DNA from: Tiliqua scincoides | Taxonomy: Eukaryota; Chordata; Lepidosauria; Squamata; Scincidae | Assembly: GCF_035046505.1 (NCBI RefSeq) | Contig: NC_089829.1 | Span: forward strand, 26,923,109 to 26,987,108 | Reading direction: 5' to 3' | DNA length: 64,000 nucleotides | In this document: positions 20,880 through 31,319 of the stretch, one piece after another | Numbering within the stretch: the stretch's first letter is position 1 | How the letters are laid out: each line of letters starts with the position of its first letter | Made by a program: the position numbers and the translations under genes | The notes under the pieces: generated by a model | What the model saw: the letters and a program-made list of their open reading frames with translations, nothing else | What the model was told of the DNA's origin: nothing | The model's database searches: none

Positions 20880-21030
20880 AAGGCAGCCCAATGCTAGGAT
20901 CACTGACTTTGCAGATGGGGAAATTGAGATTGCAGTGACTTGCCTCAAACCACTGAGAGAATTCATGGCTATGGTGAGATTGCCCAGTGCATGCCCTTAG
21001 CCAGTGCGCTGCACGGTTATCAGTTCATAG
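20880..21030 (-). mobile_element. Old MIR-like SINE, uncertain
   Basis: The wording 'gcagatggggaaattgagat', 'cagtgacttgcct' and 'agccagtgcgctgcac' resembles the reverse of a MIR/CORE-type SINE. Very decayed; boundaries are approximate. Confidence 0.4.
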
Positions 21031-21839
21031 CTACCAGGTGGCCATCCTGTCCACCTGACTGATAAAATGTGGCTGCCTCCGTTTGGCAGTGGGGTGGGGG
21101 GACTTTGCGCATCTGAATCGAGCACTCCTCCTGTTCTGGGTCCCTCAATTTGAAAGGAAGAGAGGAACAGAGTGGAAGGGGAAAGGTGGAGGAGAAGAGA
21201 GTGGCAGGCTACACTGTGTCTGCTCTAGCCCGGAATTCTTCTCCCTTGTGGGAACCAGAGGAGGAAAAATGGCATTTGTTGGGCAAGAGTGGAAGCATTC
21301 ATCCATGACTTGGGCTGGCTCTCGTATTCCCGTTCTGCAGAGCTGGCTTCGCCACATTCACTGTTGTAAGGTTTCAGAAGCAGATTTCCACACTGAACAT
21401 TTGATTGACATTCTTTTGGTCACTAGGAGAAACAGCAGAGTCCCTGACTCTGAACACAAACATGCATATTTTTTGCAAATTCAGTCAGTTGCTCAAAGAA
21501 GCACCTTAGCTAGATAGTGGAGTTCAGACACTTTTCTAAAAAATGTGATATATTCCCACCATAAAATGATAACTGTGCTGCTTATTTTAACAGGTGAGTG
21601 AACCAGATAAAATGCACTTACTTTAAATTCCAGCATTCAGGACCTGACCAGGTTTGATCAGGAAAATGGAGGGTGCTTAGTTCAGAGACTGCATTTATAA
21701 TAACACACATATTTGAATAAAAAAAAGAAGACACAGTACTTGTAACTTTCCATATGTAAAGGAGGGAAAATCTATTTGGGAATGTCCAGGGAGCAAAAGT
21801 TGCCAACTTATTTCTGAGTGCAAATCTTCTGTACCTTTG
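21031..21839. other. Unique non-coding DNA
   Basis: The 144-codon frame at 21083-21517 has no recognisable domain and begins in purine-rich repeated DNA, so it is not called as a gene. Confidence 0.35.
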
Positions 21840-22518
21840 TCTTCTACTGCCATGGCCCCTGCCCCGAGTTCAGAGTTGGGCAGCCCAGTTGTGTGCTTCC
21901 TGGCACCTGGACGAACAACAGTGCCAAAATGGCTACCGCTGTATCCTGCGGGCATGGGGAAGCCGCCAAAGGTCTCCTTGGAGGAAGGGGACTTTCATAC
22001 CTTTGCCCCAGGCCCCGCAATGGGCCTCTCAAGTCTGTGCCAGCTATTTTGCCGAAGCAAACTTGAGAAGCTCAGTGTCGGGCTTTGCAACCCAACACAG
22101 AGGATGAAATCCAGCAGAGGAGGCCTCCAACTATCCCACCCCCTCCTGGACCAGTTCTCTCCCCCATCCTGCCCTTCCCTTACCCTCCCCTGCCCCAGAA
22201 CACCTCTGCCTGTCTCGAAATACCACACCACTGCCCTGCAGTATAACTTTACCCCCCCCCCCGCACACTCCCATGGCATCCTTACTGGCACTGGCCCAGC
22301 ACAGGCAATCCCTCCTGTCCTGGTACCACAAAAATGCTTTAAGGCATGTTTGCAGCACCCAGTGCTGGTAGTATGCTCATACCACTGGAGCTGAAGCCCA
22401 TAGGATTGGGCTTTAAATCTGAGAAGTGTGCCAGAAAAGTGCTTTAAGGCATGTTCACAACACTCAGTGCCAGCAGTATGCTCATACTGGTTCTATAGCC
22501 GATAGGATTGGGTTCTAA
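21840..22518. mobile_element. Harbinger-like MITE, long subfamily, with duplicated right end
   Basis: The body matches 6074-6340 and 50876-51373 ('gccaaaatggctaccgctgtatcctg', 'aggggactttcat'). The right terminus CCATAGGATTGGGC ends near 22410. It is followed by a diverged second copy of the last ~85 bp, ending CGATAGGATTGGG at about 22503. High GC explains the overlapping chance frames on both strands. Confidence 0.65.
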
Positions 22519-23512
22519 ATCTGAGAGGGGAGCAGTCTGGCCACCGGTCACAGGAACCAGCCTTGGACCCTGTTCCAGATCTCAGCTTCACCCAGGAGCC
22601 TGGGCCTGAACCCACCAGCTAGAAGACCCCTGAGCTAAAGACACAGGAGCCTGAGATCCTAGAATGGGAGACCCCCTGAGTTAGCACACCTAGAATCAAA
22701 GGTCCTCATGCATTCAGCCTACATTATTATTGGCCAGACAGACACGATACAGCTTCTTGGCACTGACTTTTGCAAAATATATGAATAAAATCTATTACTT
22801 TGCATTGCAGAGGCGGAGGCAAATGCTGTTAACACTCACTTTTCCCCCACAACCTCAGTAATTAACATACACAATTATTTTCCAGAACACTTCCTTAAAC
22901 AGTGATAATCATGTCATTGCTGTCCAATTTCCCTAATCCTTGCAAGTCATTGAATATATTATTTCCTTTTTTTCTCTCCTGAATTGAGCAGCCTCATTTC
23001 ACACAAAAAAAGAAAAAGAAATTCTTCTCTTTAGCCTAAAAAAAAGGCAATGCAATGGAAGCCTAGCTATACAGTTGATATATCACACAACAATTTTGTC
23101 ACTGAATTCCAAGTAAGAATAGCAGTGTTTCAAATCTATATTGTCAAAGCCATTTTCTCTCCAATAACAGTGCACATAAAAGTTTTACAAGTGTAATGGC
23201 TATTTTACTTGCAGTTAAAAACTGCATGCAATTGCAATATCTCAGCTGTTGTTAAAATGACATCAGGGAATATATGGTGCTTTTTTACTTATCATATTTT
23301 GGTTTTTACTGTCTGTGTTTCCTGTTAAACAGACTATTAGTAAGGAAAGAAAGGAGGGCAATCACCTGTTCCAGAGGCTTCTGGTTTCAAATAGATAATG
23401 AATGTGTATAGGGAATTTTGAAATGATGAAAGCTAAAAGCAATGGAGGAAGGTTCTCTTTATCTCTTAAATTTTTTTAAAAAAATGAAAACAAAATTTCA
23501 TCTCAAAAATCA
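22519..23512. other. Unique AT-rich DNA, candidate conserved block 22720-23300
   Basis: Repeat-free and AT-rich, with motifs such as CAGTAATTAACATAC (about 22856) and TAATCATGTCATTG (about 22907). No exon signature. A conserved regulatory role is only a guess. Confidence 0.3.
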
Positions 23513-23580
23513 TCACATCTCAAGAAGGATATTGAAGAGCTCAGGAATGTATAAAAAAGGGCAACCAAAATGATCAGGGA
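23513..23580 (+). mobile_element. Old CR1 LINE, left part of a split copy
   Basis: 'caagaaggatattgaagagctcagg' and 'gggcaaccaaaatgatcagggag' encode a decayed version of the CR1 'KDIVELEKVQKRATKMI' segment. The matching continuation is at 24981-25440, so this element was split by the CR1 at 23581-24980. Confidence 0.75.
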
Positions 23581-24980
23581 GGCTGATGAGGGTTTATGAG
23601 GAAGGGCTTGAAAAGGTAAACAGGCATGTGGATGCGGGAGAACCCGTAGACCTTATATATCTGGACTTTCAGAAGGCGTTCGACACAGTCCCTCACCAAA
23701 GGCTACTAAAAAAACTCCACAGTCAGGGAATTAGAGGACAGGTCCTCTCATGGATTGAGAACTGGTTGAAGACCAGGAAACAGAGAGTGGGTGTCAATGG
23801 GCAATTTTCACAATGGAGAGAGGTGAAAAGCGGTGTGCCCCAAGGATCTGTCCTGGGACCGGTGCTTTTCAACCTCTTCATAAACGACCTGGAGACAGGG
23901 TTGAACAGTGAGGTGGCAAAGTTTACGGATGACACCAAACTTTTCCGAGTGGTGAAGACCAGAAGTGATTGTGAGGAGCTCCAGAAGGATCTCTCCAGAC
24001 TGGCAGAATGGGCAGCAAAATGGCAGATGTGCTTCAATGTCAGTGTCAAGTCATGCATGTTGGGGCAAACAATCAAACTTTAGATAAAGGCTGATGGGTT
24101 CTGAGCTGTCTGACAGATCAGGAGAGAGATCTTGGGGTGGTGGTGGACAGGTCGATGAAAGTGTCGACCCAGTGTGCGGTGGCAGTGAAGAAGGCCAATT
24201 CTATGCTTGGGATCATTAGGAAGGGTATTGAGAACAAAACGGCTAGTATTATAATGCCGTTGTACAAATCTATGGTAAGGCCACACCTGGAGTATTGTGT
24301 CCAGTTCTGGTCGCCGCATCTCAAAAAAGACATAGTGGAACTGGAGAAGGTGCAAAAGAGAGCGACTAAGATGATTACGGGGCTGGGGCACCTTCCTTAC
24401 GAGGAAAGGCTACGGCGTTTGGGCCTCTTCAGCCTAGAAAAGAGACGCCTGAGGGGGGACATGATTGAGACATACAAAATTATGCAGGGAATGGACAGAG
24501 CGGATAGGGAGATGCTCTTTACACTCTCACATAATACCAGAACCAGGGGACATCCACTAAAATGGAGTGTTGGGCGGGTTAGGACAGACAAAAGAAAATA
24601 TTTCTTTACTCAGCATGTGGTCGGTCTGTGGAACTCCTTGCCACAGGATGTGGTGCTGGCGTTTAGCCTAGATGCCTTTAAAAGGGGATTGGACGAGTTT
24701 CTGGAGGAAAAATCCATTACAGGGTACAAGCCATGATGTGTATGCGCAACCTCCTGATTTTAGAAATGGTTAAGTCAGAATGCCAGATGTAGGGGAGGGC
24801 ACCAGGATGAGGTCTCTTGTTATCTGGTATGCTCCCCGGGGCATTTGGTGGGCCGCTGTGAGATACAGGAAGCTGAACTAGATGGGCCTATGGCCTGATC
24901 CAGTGGGGCTGTTCTTATGTTCTTATGGACTAGATGGGCCTATGACCTGATCCAGTGGGGCTGTTCTTATGTTCTTATGG
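23581..24980 (+). mobile_element. CR1 LINE, 5'-truncated, relatively young
   Basis: Contains the middle and end of ORF2. Frame 23586-24083 includes motif A YLDFQKAFD (residues 25-33), SGVPQGSVLGP (82-92) and the catalytic-site motif, here FTDD (113-116) instead of FADD. A small deletion relative to the copy at 26005-26050 shifts the frame near 24045. Frame 24137-24736 carries the C-terminal part to a stop. The 3' UTR and two GTTCTTATG tail units follow, with the terminal ~52 bp duplicated. No endonuclease region is present. It would have encoded reverse transcriptase for its own retroposition; this copy is dead. Confidence 0.95.
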
Positions 24981-25440
24981 CTTGGAAACTGGGACTTTTT
25001 AACTTGGAAAAAGGCAGCTGGGAGGGGAATGATTAAAGCTTATGAAATGATGCAGCATGTAGAGAGGGTAGACAGAGAGAAGTTTTTATCCCTCTCTCAC
25101 AATTCTATAACTGGGCTCATCCAGTGAAACTGATTGGCTGGAGATTTATGATGGACAAAAAGATGTACTTCTTAACACAGCACTTAACTGGTTTGTGGAA
25201 TTCCTTGCCACATGATGTGATAATGGCTGCTATCTTGGACGGTTTTAAAAGCCAATTCAGGGATGACACTGGCTACTAGTCACGATGGATATGCCACCTA
25301 CAGTTTCAGCAGCAGGACACCCCTGAGAATCAGTTGCAGACAAGCAATAGAAGACGATGAACTTAAGAGTTTTCTAGAGGCAGCTGGTGGGCCACTATGG
25401 GAGACAAGATGCTAGGGTTAGATAGGCATCACTGGTAACT
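24981..25440 (+). mobile_element. Old CR1 LINE, right part of a split copy
   Basis: Continues the old copy of 23513-23580: 'gcttggaaactgggactttttaacttgg' corresponds to the LGLFSLE segment, 'ggaattccttgccacatgatgtgataatggctgc' to WNSLPQDVVMA, followed by a diverged 3' part. No open frame. A different and older subfamily than its insert. Confidence 0.8.
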
Positions 25441-25683
25441 CATGGTGTCACCCCCATTAACTTTATTTATTTTACTCTAGAACAGTGCAGGTCACTCAAC
25501 AAATCAATAAGCAACAAAAAAAGCGGCCAACTTGATGATGCTCAGGTAACTTAATAAGACTTCTAGTATTGTCTCTGATCCATGGAAATGAGAGCTGACT
25601 CATACTAAAACCTTATTGGTTTCCTGCTGTGTCATAATAACATCTCATTAGCTCTCAGAATACTCAGATTCATTGGTCCTCTC

Positions 25684-26700
25684 GTGGATTGGTCCTCTCA
25701 GGTCCTCTCATGGATTGAGAACTGGTTGGAGGCCAGGAAGCAGAGAGTGGGTGTCAATGGGCAATTTTCACAATGGAGAGAGGTGAAAAGCGGTGTGCCC
25801 CAAGGATCTGTCCTGGGACCGGTGCTTTTCAACCTCTTCATAAATGACCTGGAGACAGGGTTGAGCAGTGAAGTGGCTAAGTTTGCGGACGACACCAAAC
25901 TTTTCCGAGTGGTGAAGACCAGAAGTGATTGTGAGGAGCTCCAGAAGGATCTCTCCAGACTGGCAGAATGGGCAGCAAAATGGCAGATGCGCTTCAATGT
26001 CAGTAAGTGTAAAGTCATGCACATTGGGGCAAAAAATCAAAACTTTAGATATAGGCTGATGGGTTCTGAGCTGTCTGTGACAGATCAGGAGAGAGATCTT
26101 GGGGTGGTGGTGGACAGGTCGATGAAAGTGTCGACCCAATGTGCAGCGGCAGTAAAGAAGGCCAATTCTATGCTTGGGATCATTAGGAAGGGTATTGAGA
26201 ACAAAACGGCTAATATTATAATGCCGTTGTACAAATCTATGGTAAGGCCACACCTGGAGTATTGTGTCCAGTTCTGGTCGCCACATCTCAAAAAAGACAT
26301 AGTGGAAATGGAAAAAGTGCAAAAGAGAGCAACTAAGATGATTATGGGGCTGGGGCACCTTCCTTATGAGGAAAGGCTATGGCGTTTGGGCTTCTTCAGC
26401 CTAGAAAAGAGACGCCTCAAGGGGGACAGGATTGAGACATACAAAATTATGCAGCGGATGGACATGGATAGGGAGATGCTCTTTACACTTTCACATAACA
26501 CCAGAACCAGGGGACATCCACTAAAATTGAGTGTTGGGAGAGTTAGAACAGACAAAAGAAAATATTTCTTTACTCAGCGTGTGGTCGGTCTGTGGAACTC
26601 CTTGCCACAGGATGTCGTGATGGTGTCTAGCCTGGACACCTTTAAAAGGGGATTGGACAAGTTTCTGGAGGAAAAATCCATTATGGGTTACAAGCCATGA
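25684..26700 (+). pseudogene. CR1 ORF2 fragment: reverse transcriptase, C-terminal 338 residues
   Basis: An uninterrupted frame of 338 codons. SGVPQGSVLGP is at residues 36-46 and the catalytic FADD at 67-70. The 'LGVVVDRSMKVSTQC' segment and the C-terminal 'RVRTDKRKYFFTQRVVGLWNSLPQDVV' block, characteristic of CR1, follow. The N-terminal endonuclease and reverse transcriptase motif A are missing because of 5' truncation; the ATG is fortuitous, in the 5' junction. The protein would act in target-primed reverse transcription of CR1 RNA; as it stands it is a non-functional remnant. The open frame shows that the insertion is young. Confidence 0.93.
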
Positions 26701-26899
26701 TGTATATGCGCAACCTCCTGATTTTAGAAATGGGTTATGTCAGAATGCCAGATGCAAGGGAGGGCACCAGGATGAGGTCTCTTGTTATCTGGTGTGCTCC
26801 CTGGGGCATTTGGTGGGCCGCTGTAGATACAGGAAGCTGGACTAGATGGGCCTATGGCCTGATCCAGTGGGGCTGTTCTTATGTTCTTATGTTCTTATG
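25684..26899 (+). mobile_element. CR1 LINE, 5'-truncated, inserted in a hAT-like repeat
   Basis: Runs from a rearranged 5' junction (the 'ggtcctctc(g/a)tggatt' unit is repeated at 25675-25715) through the 338-codon frame and the 3' UTR to three GTTCTTAT tail units (26875-26899). GGTC precedes the 5' side and follows the tail (26899-26902), consistent with a very short TSD. Close to the copy at 23581-24980 over its whole length. Confidence 0.95.
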
Positions 26900-27338
26900 G
26901 TCAGTTTTGAGTTAATGAAATCCGCTTTGTTGCATAAGTCAGTTGTGTTTTCTTTTTCTGGTTATTTGGCTACAACGTTTGATAGAACACAGATATTTCA
27001 ATGCTGTTTGTTTCATTGCATTCTGCATTAAATTATGACTCAGATGATATATAACATGCTAGTATTATTTCTAAAAACCACACTTTTGGCCCCCCTGAGG
27101 GTGTGGCCTTATTAACACCTTATTGGTTCCATGCTATGTTGTAATAGCATCTCAATGGCTCTTCAAACTATCCATCTCATTGGTCCGTTCTGAGGTAAGG
27201 AAATCTACTTTTGTTACATAAGATAGGTGTATTTTTGATTTCTGGTTTTTTGGCCATAACTTTGGACAGAACAGAGATATGTCACTCCTATTTGTTTCAT
27301 TGCATTCTGCTGTAAATTAAGCATAGAATGATGTATAA

Positions 27339-28103
27339 CAGTGTTTCTCAAACTGTGGGTCGGGGCCCACTAGGTGGGTCGTGAGTCAATTTCAGGTGGT
27401 TCCCCATTCATTTCAATATTTTATTTTTAATATATTAGACGTGATGCTATCATGGTATGTAACTGCATTTGGGAAATGTCACAGATCTGTACTTTTAATA
27501 GGCTACTATGAAGATGCTTTTATCAGTGATAGTAAATGGGGCTTGCTTCTGGGTAAGTGTGGATAGGATTGCAGGCTAGGATTCCTAAAAATTTTCCTGC
27601 TTGATTAACAACAACAACGACTAGGAATTTATACATCGACTTTCTGGTCATTGAATTACTCCTCGGACTTTATTCAAGGTGGTTTACATAGGCAGGCGTT
27701 CCTAAATCCCTCAAGGGGATTTTTACAATCATAGAGGTTCTCTCTTTCAAGATGGTCTCACTTCTGGCCTCCAGTTCTCTCATGCAGGCTGACAAGCAGC
27801 TCCATCTCTCACATGGAGGGCAGCCAAGACGCTTCTTGCTCACACCAAGAGCAGGCGGAATCACTCAGCTGGGCTTGTCAGGTGCCTCAAGGTCTCGCCA
27901 TTCTCAGCTGTTCAGGGAGCTGCCGGTGTCCTCAAACTGACGACCTTCTGATGCTATCTTCAGGCTACCGGAGGCTCTACCCTCTAGACCAGACCTTCTG
28001 GCCTTGATTATGTCACTTCCAGTCATGACATCGCTTCCGGTGGGTCCTGACAGATTCTCGTTCTAAAAAGTGGGTCCCAGTGTTAAAGGTGTGAGAACCA
28101 CTG
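27339..28103. mobile_element. Non-autonomous hAT (Charlie-like), perfect TSD, containing a SINE
   Basis: Ends CAGTGTTTCTCAAACTG and GTGTGAGAACCACTG, with exact 8-bp duplications ATGTATAA at 27331-27338 and 28104-28111. Same family as 9212-9554. Without the SINE it is about 360 bp long. Confidence 0.95.
27608..28002 (-). mobile_element. tRNA-derived SINE inside a hAT
   Basis: Reversed copy of the family at 11398-12190. It starts at the (AAC)n tail, passes the reversed L2-like 3' part ('aggcaggcgttcctaaatcc') and ends with the reversed head ('taccctctagaccaga'). Duplications CTTGATTA lie at 27600-27607 and 28003-28010, and the hAT sequence joins correctly across them compared with 9212-9554. 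Confidence 0.95.
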
Positions 28104-28220
28104 ATGTATAATATGATGGTATTATTCCTAACAACCATGATTTCCACAATTTTGATCACTAGTGGTGTCACTCCCCCCCAGGTGGCACCTGGGCGACCCC
28201 CCCCCCCACACTAGCTATGC

Positions 28221-28727
28221 CACAGATATTCACTAGGAGTGCTTACAAAATTCAGGTTCTTTTCAAGGCTTTTCAATTACTCAGTGTCTTTATAGCCCTG
28301 CACACTCATTATTTTTTTAACGTTTTGTTATTTTAATAGATGATCAGTGTAAAACATTGACAAATACTTCTGGCACTGGAAACGTCTGCTGAAATAAATG
28401 CATTAGGCTTTAAGGTGCTAAAAGACCCTTGTCTGCAACTTTTGACAGTGTGACTGAAGTGGATTATTTAAAGTTTTAATTGCATGTGGAAGTTGCTTGC
28501 AAGTTTTAGACTCAGATCTTATGATTTGGTCAGCGTGCAAGGGGACAGGGTTAATGGGACTGTATGGCGATAGCTCTGAATTGCATGCTCTGTTTGCATT
28601 CTCCCTGGAAAAGAGTCATATAGGAGGCATGAGAGAGGAAGATATATATATTTTTTAATTATTTGCTGCTCAATTGATATTGCAGGGACTATGTTTTTAA
28701 ACCCCCCCCCCCCCTCATTTTCCTGTG
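28221..28727. other. Unique non-coding DNA
   Basis: AT-rich, with a run of C at about 28703-28714. No gene or repeat recognised. Confidence 0.4.
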
Positions 28728-29580
28728 CTTGAGTGGAGTAGATTAAGGACAGAACAAAAATATTTTGTTACACATTTTTTAACTTGTGGAATTCAGTGCC
28801 ATGAGATGCCCAAATGGGAGATGCCATTTGGTTGGGTTCTTTAAAAGAGAATGAGGGCACAATCCAAAAAAAGAGGGGTTGCAAAAGTACGGTAAGTCAC
28901 TTTCGTGCCACCGGGAGAGGAGGGAGGCCGACTCCAGCACCATTGCGCCAGAGTAAAGATAGGTGTGCACCAGCCGTGAAGGGCTAGCAGAGGTGTCTGG
29001 GGAGGGTGGGGAAAGGATGGGAAGGAGGCATTCCAGGGTGGGGGGAGGGCCCATGGGCGAACCACAACCGAGTAGGGGGTGGGGCCAGGATTCAGCACTT
29101 GTGCCTGATCCTAACCCCAGTCCCAGGAGACCTGGAGCAGCTCCAGGCTGCTCAGATCTGTACCTTCTGTTTAGGTGACACAGATCTGAGTGCCCCATTG
29201 GGTTGCTGTGGCGTTACCTTTAGTAAGGGGAATAGATTCACTCTGCCCTGGGCTGAACTGCAGGCAGCCCCAACTCTATTCTAGATATGGGGCAGGCAAG
29301 CCAGCCTCTCCATACCAGTGGGGGTTAGGATTGGGCTCTCTGGCTAATAATTAATGAAAGAGGAAAAGTCTAATTGGTGGCTATGAGGCAGGTTGGCAGG
29401 ATGGAATCTCCATGTTTTAGGACTAGTAAACCTCTGGGTACCATGCAAGGTTTTAGGGGACCACGGCAGAGAACCTATGACCTTTAAGCCCTACTTTCTG
29501 GGTTCCTGGAGGCAACTGGTTGTGGGAAGTATGGTTTTGGATCTGATCCAGTAGGGCTCATGCTGAATGACCCTCTTCCA
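28728..29580 (+). mobile_element. Old CR1 LINE 3' end, split by a MITE
   Basis: Left part 28728-28854 ('ttaaggacagaacaaaaat', 'ttgtggaattcagtgccatgagatg') and right part 29339-29580 ('taattggtggctatgaggcagg' to 'ggatctgatccagtagggctcatg') are successive pieces of a CR1 3' end. The insert is the MITE at 28855-29338. Diverged, no open frame. Confidence 0.75.
28855..29338. mobile_element. Harbinger-like MITE, long subfamily, inside an old CR1
   Basis: Left end GGGCACAATCC after TGA; right end GGTTAGGATTGGGCTC. The orientation is opposite to 10280-10822 ('gacctggagcagctccaggctgctcagatct' reversed). The TSD is not clear. Confidence 0.7.
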
Positions 29581-29719
29581 CATTTCAGTACAGAAGAAAC
29601 ACTCTTCTTGCAATACAATAGAGTTCATTTATCAGTCCTTAAGAGGAATGGCACCCATTAAATTAGCGCAAAAACCAAAAACTCTCTGACCATTCTAGCT
29701 CTTCAGTCTCAGAGATTAA

Positions 29720-29896
29720 GGGCACAATCCTAACCCACTTTCCAGCACTGGCATCTGTGTCAATGGGACGTGTGCTGCATCCTACAGTTGGGGGGCAGTC
29801 ACGGAGACCTCCTCAAGGTAAGGCAATGTTTATTCCCTTACCTTGGAGTTGCATTGCCCTTATGTCAGTGCTGGAAAGTTGGTTAGGACTGTGGCC
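29720..29896 (+). mobile_element. Harbinger-like MITE, ~180-bp family, TSD TAA
   Basis: GGGCACAATCCTAACCCAC to GGTTAGGACTGTGGCC, with TAA at 29717-29719 and 29897-29899. The central hairpin 'aggtaaggcaatg'...'cccttacct' is present. Confidence 0.88.
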
Positions 29897-29899
29897 TAA

Positions 29900-30940
29900 A
29901 GCATTAAATAAGACAACTTAGTTTTGCAAGAACCAAGTCAGCTTTGTGGAAAGCTGGGAAGAGAAAACCTGCCTGAGGAGGTGAGGGATTAATATTATGC
30001 CATCTATCAACTGGAAGCCAGAGCTGAGGATGAGCAAGACATTCCCACCAGGGAATCCATGCTGCTGAACTGTTGTTTAGCTAGAAAAAAATAGCCCAAG
30101 CAATTCCGAAAGGAGATTGTAGCCACAAAGAAGTAAACATATACTTCTGATTGAATACATGCCCGTTGGGAAGGCAGGGCTTGCGAAGCACTGAAACGGG
30201 GAAAAAGTGCCCAAGCAGGGCTAGGAGCTGAGTGGAGAAATCAGGATGGTGGCCTGCCTGATGGGGAGATACTGCTGGTTAAGAACCAAAGAACCACACC
30301 CAGTTCTCATTCAGTGTGCCCAAAGAAATGTTGGGCTTTGGTTTCTCAGGCAGCCGTTCCTCCCTCTCTTCCCAGTTCCTTGTGGGGAAAACAAACTTTT
30401 TCGATAGGATAGGAACTCGCTCACAGCCAAGTTCATTTATACTTCCTGGGTCTGAATACCCCTCTCAGGCTGGAGCCTTTCGGAGGCAGAGAACTCGAAA
30501 AGCTGGTCCTCTGGCCTGGAGCCTGACACTCTGTGGCTTTTTCAGGATGCCCTGCTAGCTGCGTTGCCTTCAGTGGCAAGATAGATCAAAGGAGATTGAG
30601 GTCATTGGGAGAGATGATGCCATTCCACTGATACAATCTGGTTCAGAGACCTGCATCCCTATGTGTCTTGGTTCCCCTGGTCAGGGGAAGGTTTCTAGTT
30701 TTTGAGCTTGAATATTAAGGCTCCAGGATCAGTCCCATTGGCTCTTCCGTGTGTGTTACCTACTGACTCTTGCTTTTTGTGACTGTATTACCAGAGACCT
30801 GTAATGTATCACAACACAGAGCTACAATTCTATACTTGTACTTTCCCCTTGAATTCCAAAATCTCCTGGTGTTATGAACAAACTAAAACAAAGATTGAAT
30901 GCTTATCATCTCACTTTAACTGCTGCACAAGCACAAAATG
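29900..30940. other. Unique non-coding DNA
   Basis: No recognisable gene or repeat. The frame 30316-30558 has no domain signature. Confidence 0.4.
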
Positions 30941-31246
30941 CAGTGAGCCCTCAGTATCCGCAGGAGGTCCATTCCAGGACATGCCCCCCCCCATGGATAC
31001 CGAACTCTGTGGATAAATAAATCTGGGGGGGGCCTTCAAACAGGAGGTGCCTTCCAGTCACATCTGGGTGTCTTCCTGAAGCACAGGGAGGCTGTGCATG
31101 GCCTCCTCACACCTCAGAACACCTCCTAGATGTGACTGGTTACTTCCAGTCATGTCCAGGAGATCCTCTGACACCGTACAGCTGCAGGCTGAGCATCAAC
31201 ATTCAAATTCATAGTTGGCAAGCCTGTGGATAAGGAGAGCCCACTG
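30941..31246. mobile_element. Tigger/pogo-like non-autonomous element
   Basis: Starts CAGTGAGCCCTCAGTATCCG and ends GATAAGGAGAGCCCACTG followed by TA (TG on the left side, probably a mutated TA). The best preserved member of the family that also includes 1-95 and 16667-17001. Confidence 0.8.
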
Positions 31247-31319
31247 TATGTCTTGTGATATTACATGAGTAATATCTTCTACCAAGGTGGGGTTATTCAG
31301 ACCCCTTATCACTGGATGT

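Larger units (their letters stand above)
25446..27104 (+). repeat. hAT-like interspersed repeat, copy 1, split by a CR1
   Basis: Left part 25585-25683 ('ccttattggtttcctgctgtg', 'catctcattagctct', 'ttcattggtcc') and right part 26900-27104 ('gaaatccgctttgttgcataag', 'tttctggttatttggctac') match 27105-27338 in order. Its relatives at 28112-28220 and 63490-63745 end in the reversed CAGTGGCATAGCTA-type terminus, suggesting a hAT. The left boundary is uncertain. Confidence 0.65.
27105..28220 (+). repeat. hAT-like interspersed repeat, copy 2, split by a hAT
   Basis: Left part 27105-27338 parallels copy 1, and the right part 28112-28220 ends 'ggtggcacctgggcgacccc' and 'cactagctatgccac', the inverted form of a GTGGCATAGCTAG-type end. 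Insertion 27339-28103 separates the two. Copy 1 and copy 2 lie head to tail. Poly-C runs near 28175 and 28200 belong to the terminus. Confidence 0.65.

Noticed and set aside
21083-21517. 144-codon plus-strand frame
   Set aside because: It starts in purine-rich repeated DNA, shows no family motif and lacks splice signals that would make it an exon.
21837-22394. 185-codon plus-strand frame
   Set aside because: It lies within the long MITE subfamily; proline-rich composition comes from C-rich repeat sequence and there is no domain.
25768-26358. 196-codon minus-strand frame
   Set aside because: Antisense shadow of the CR1 reverse transcriptase frame; the same shadow occurs at 24080-24391 in the other copy.
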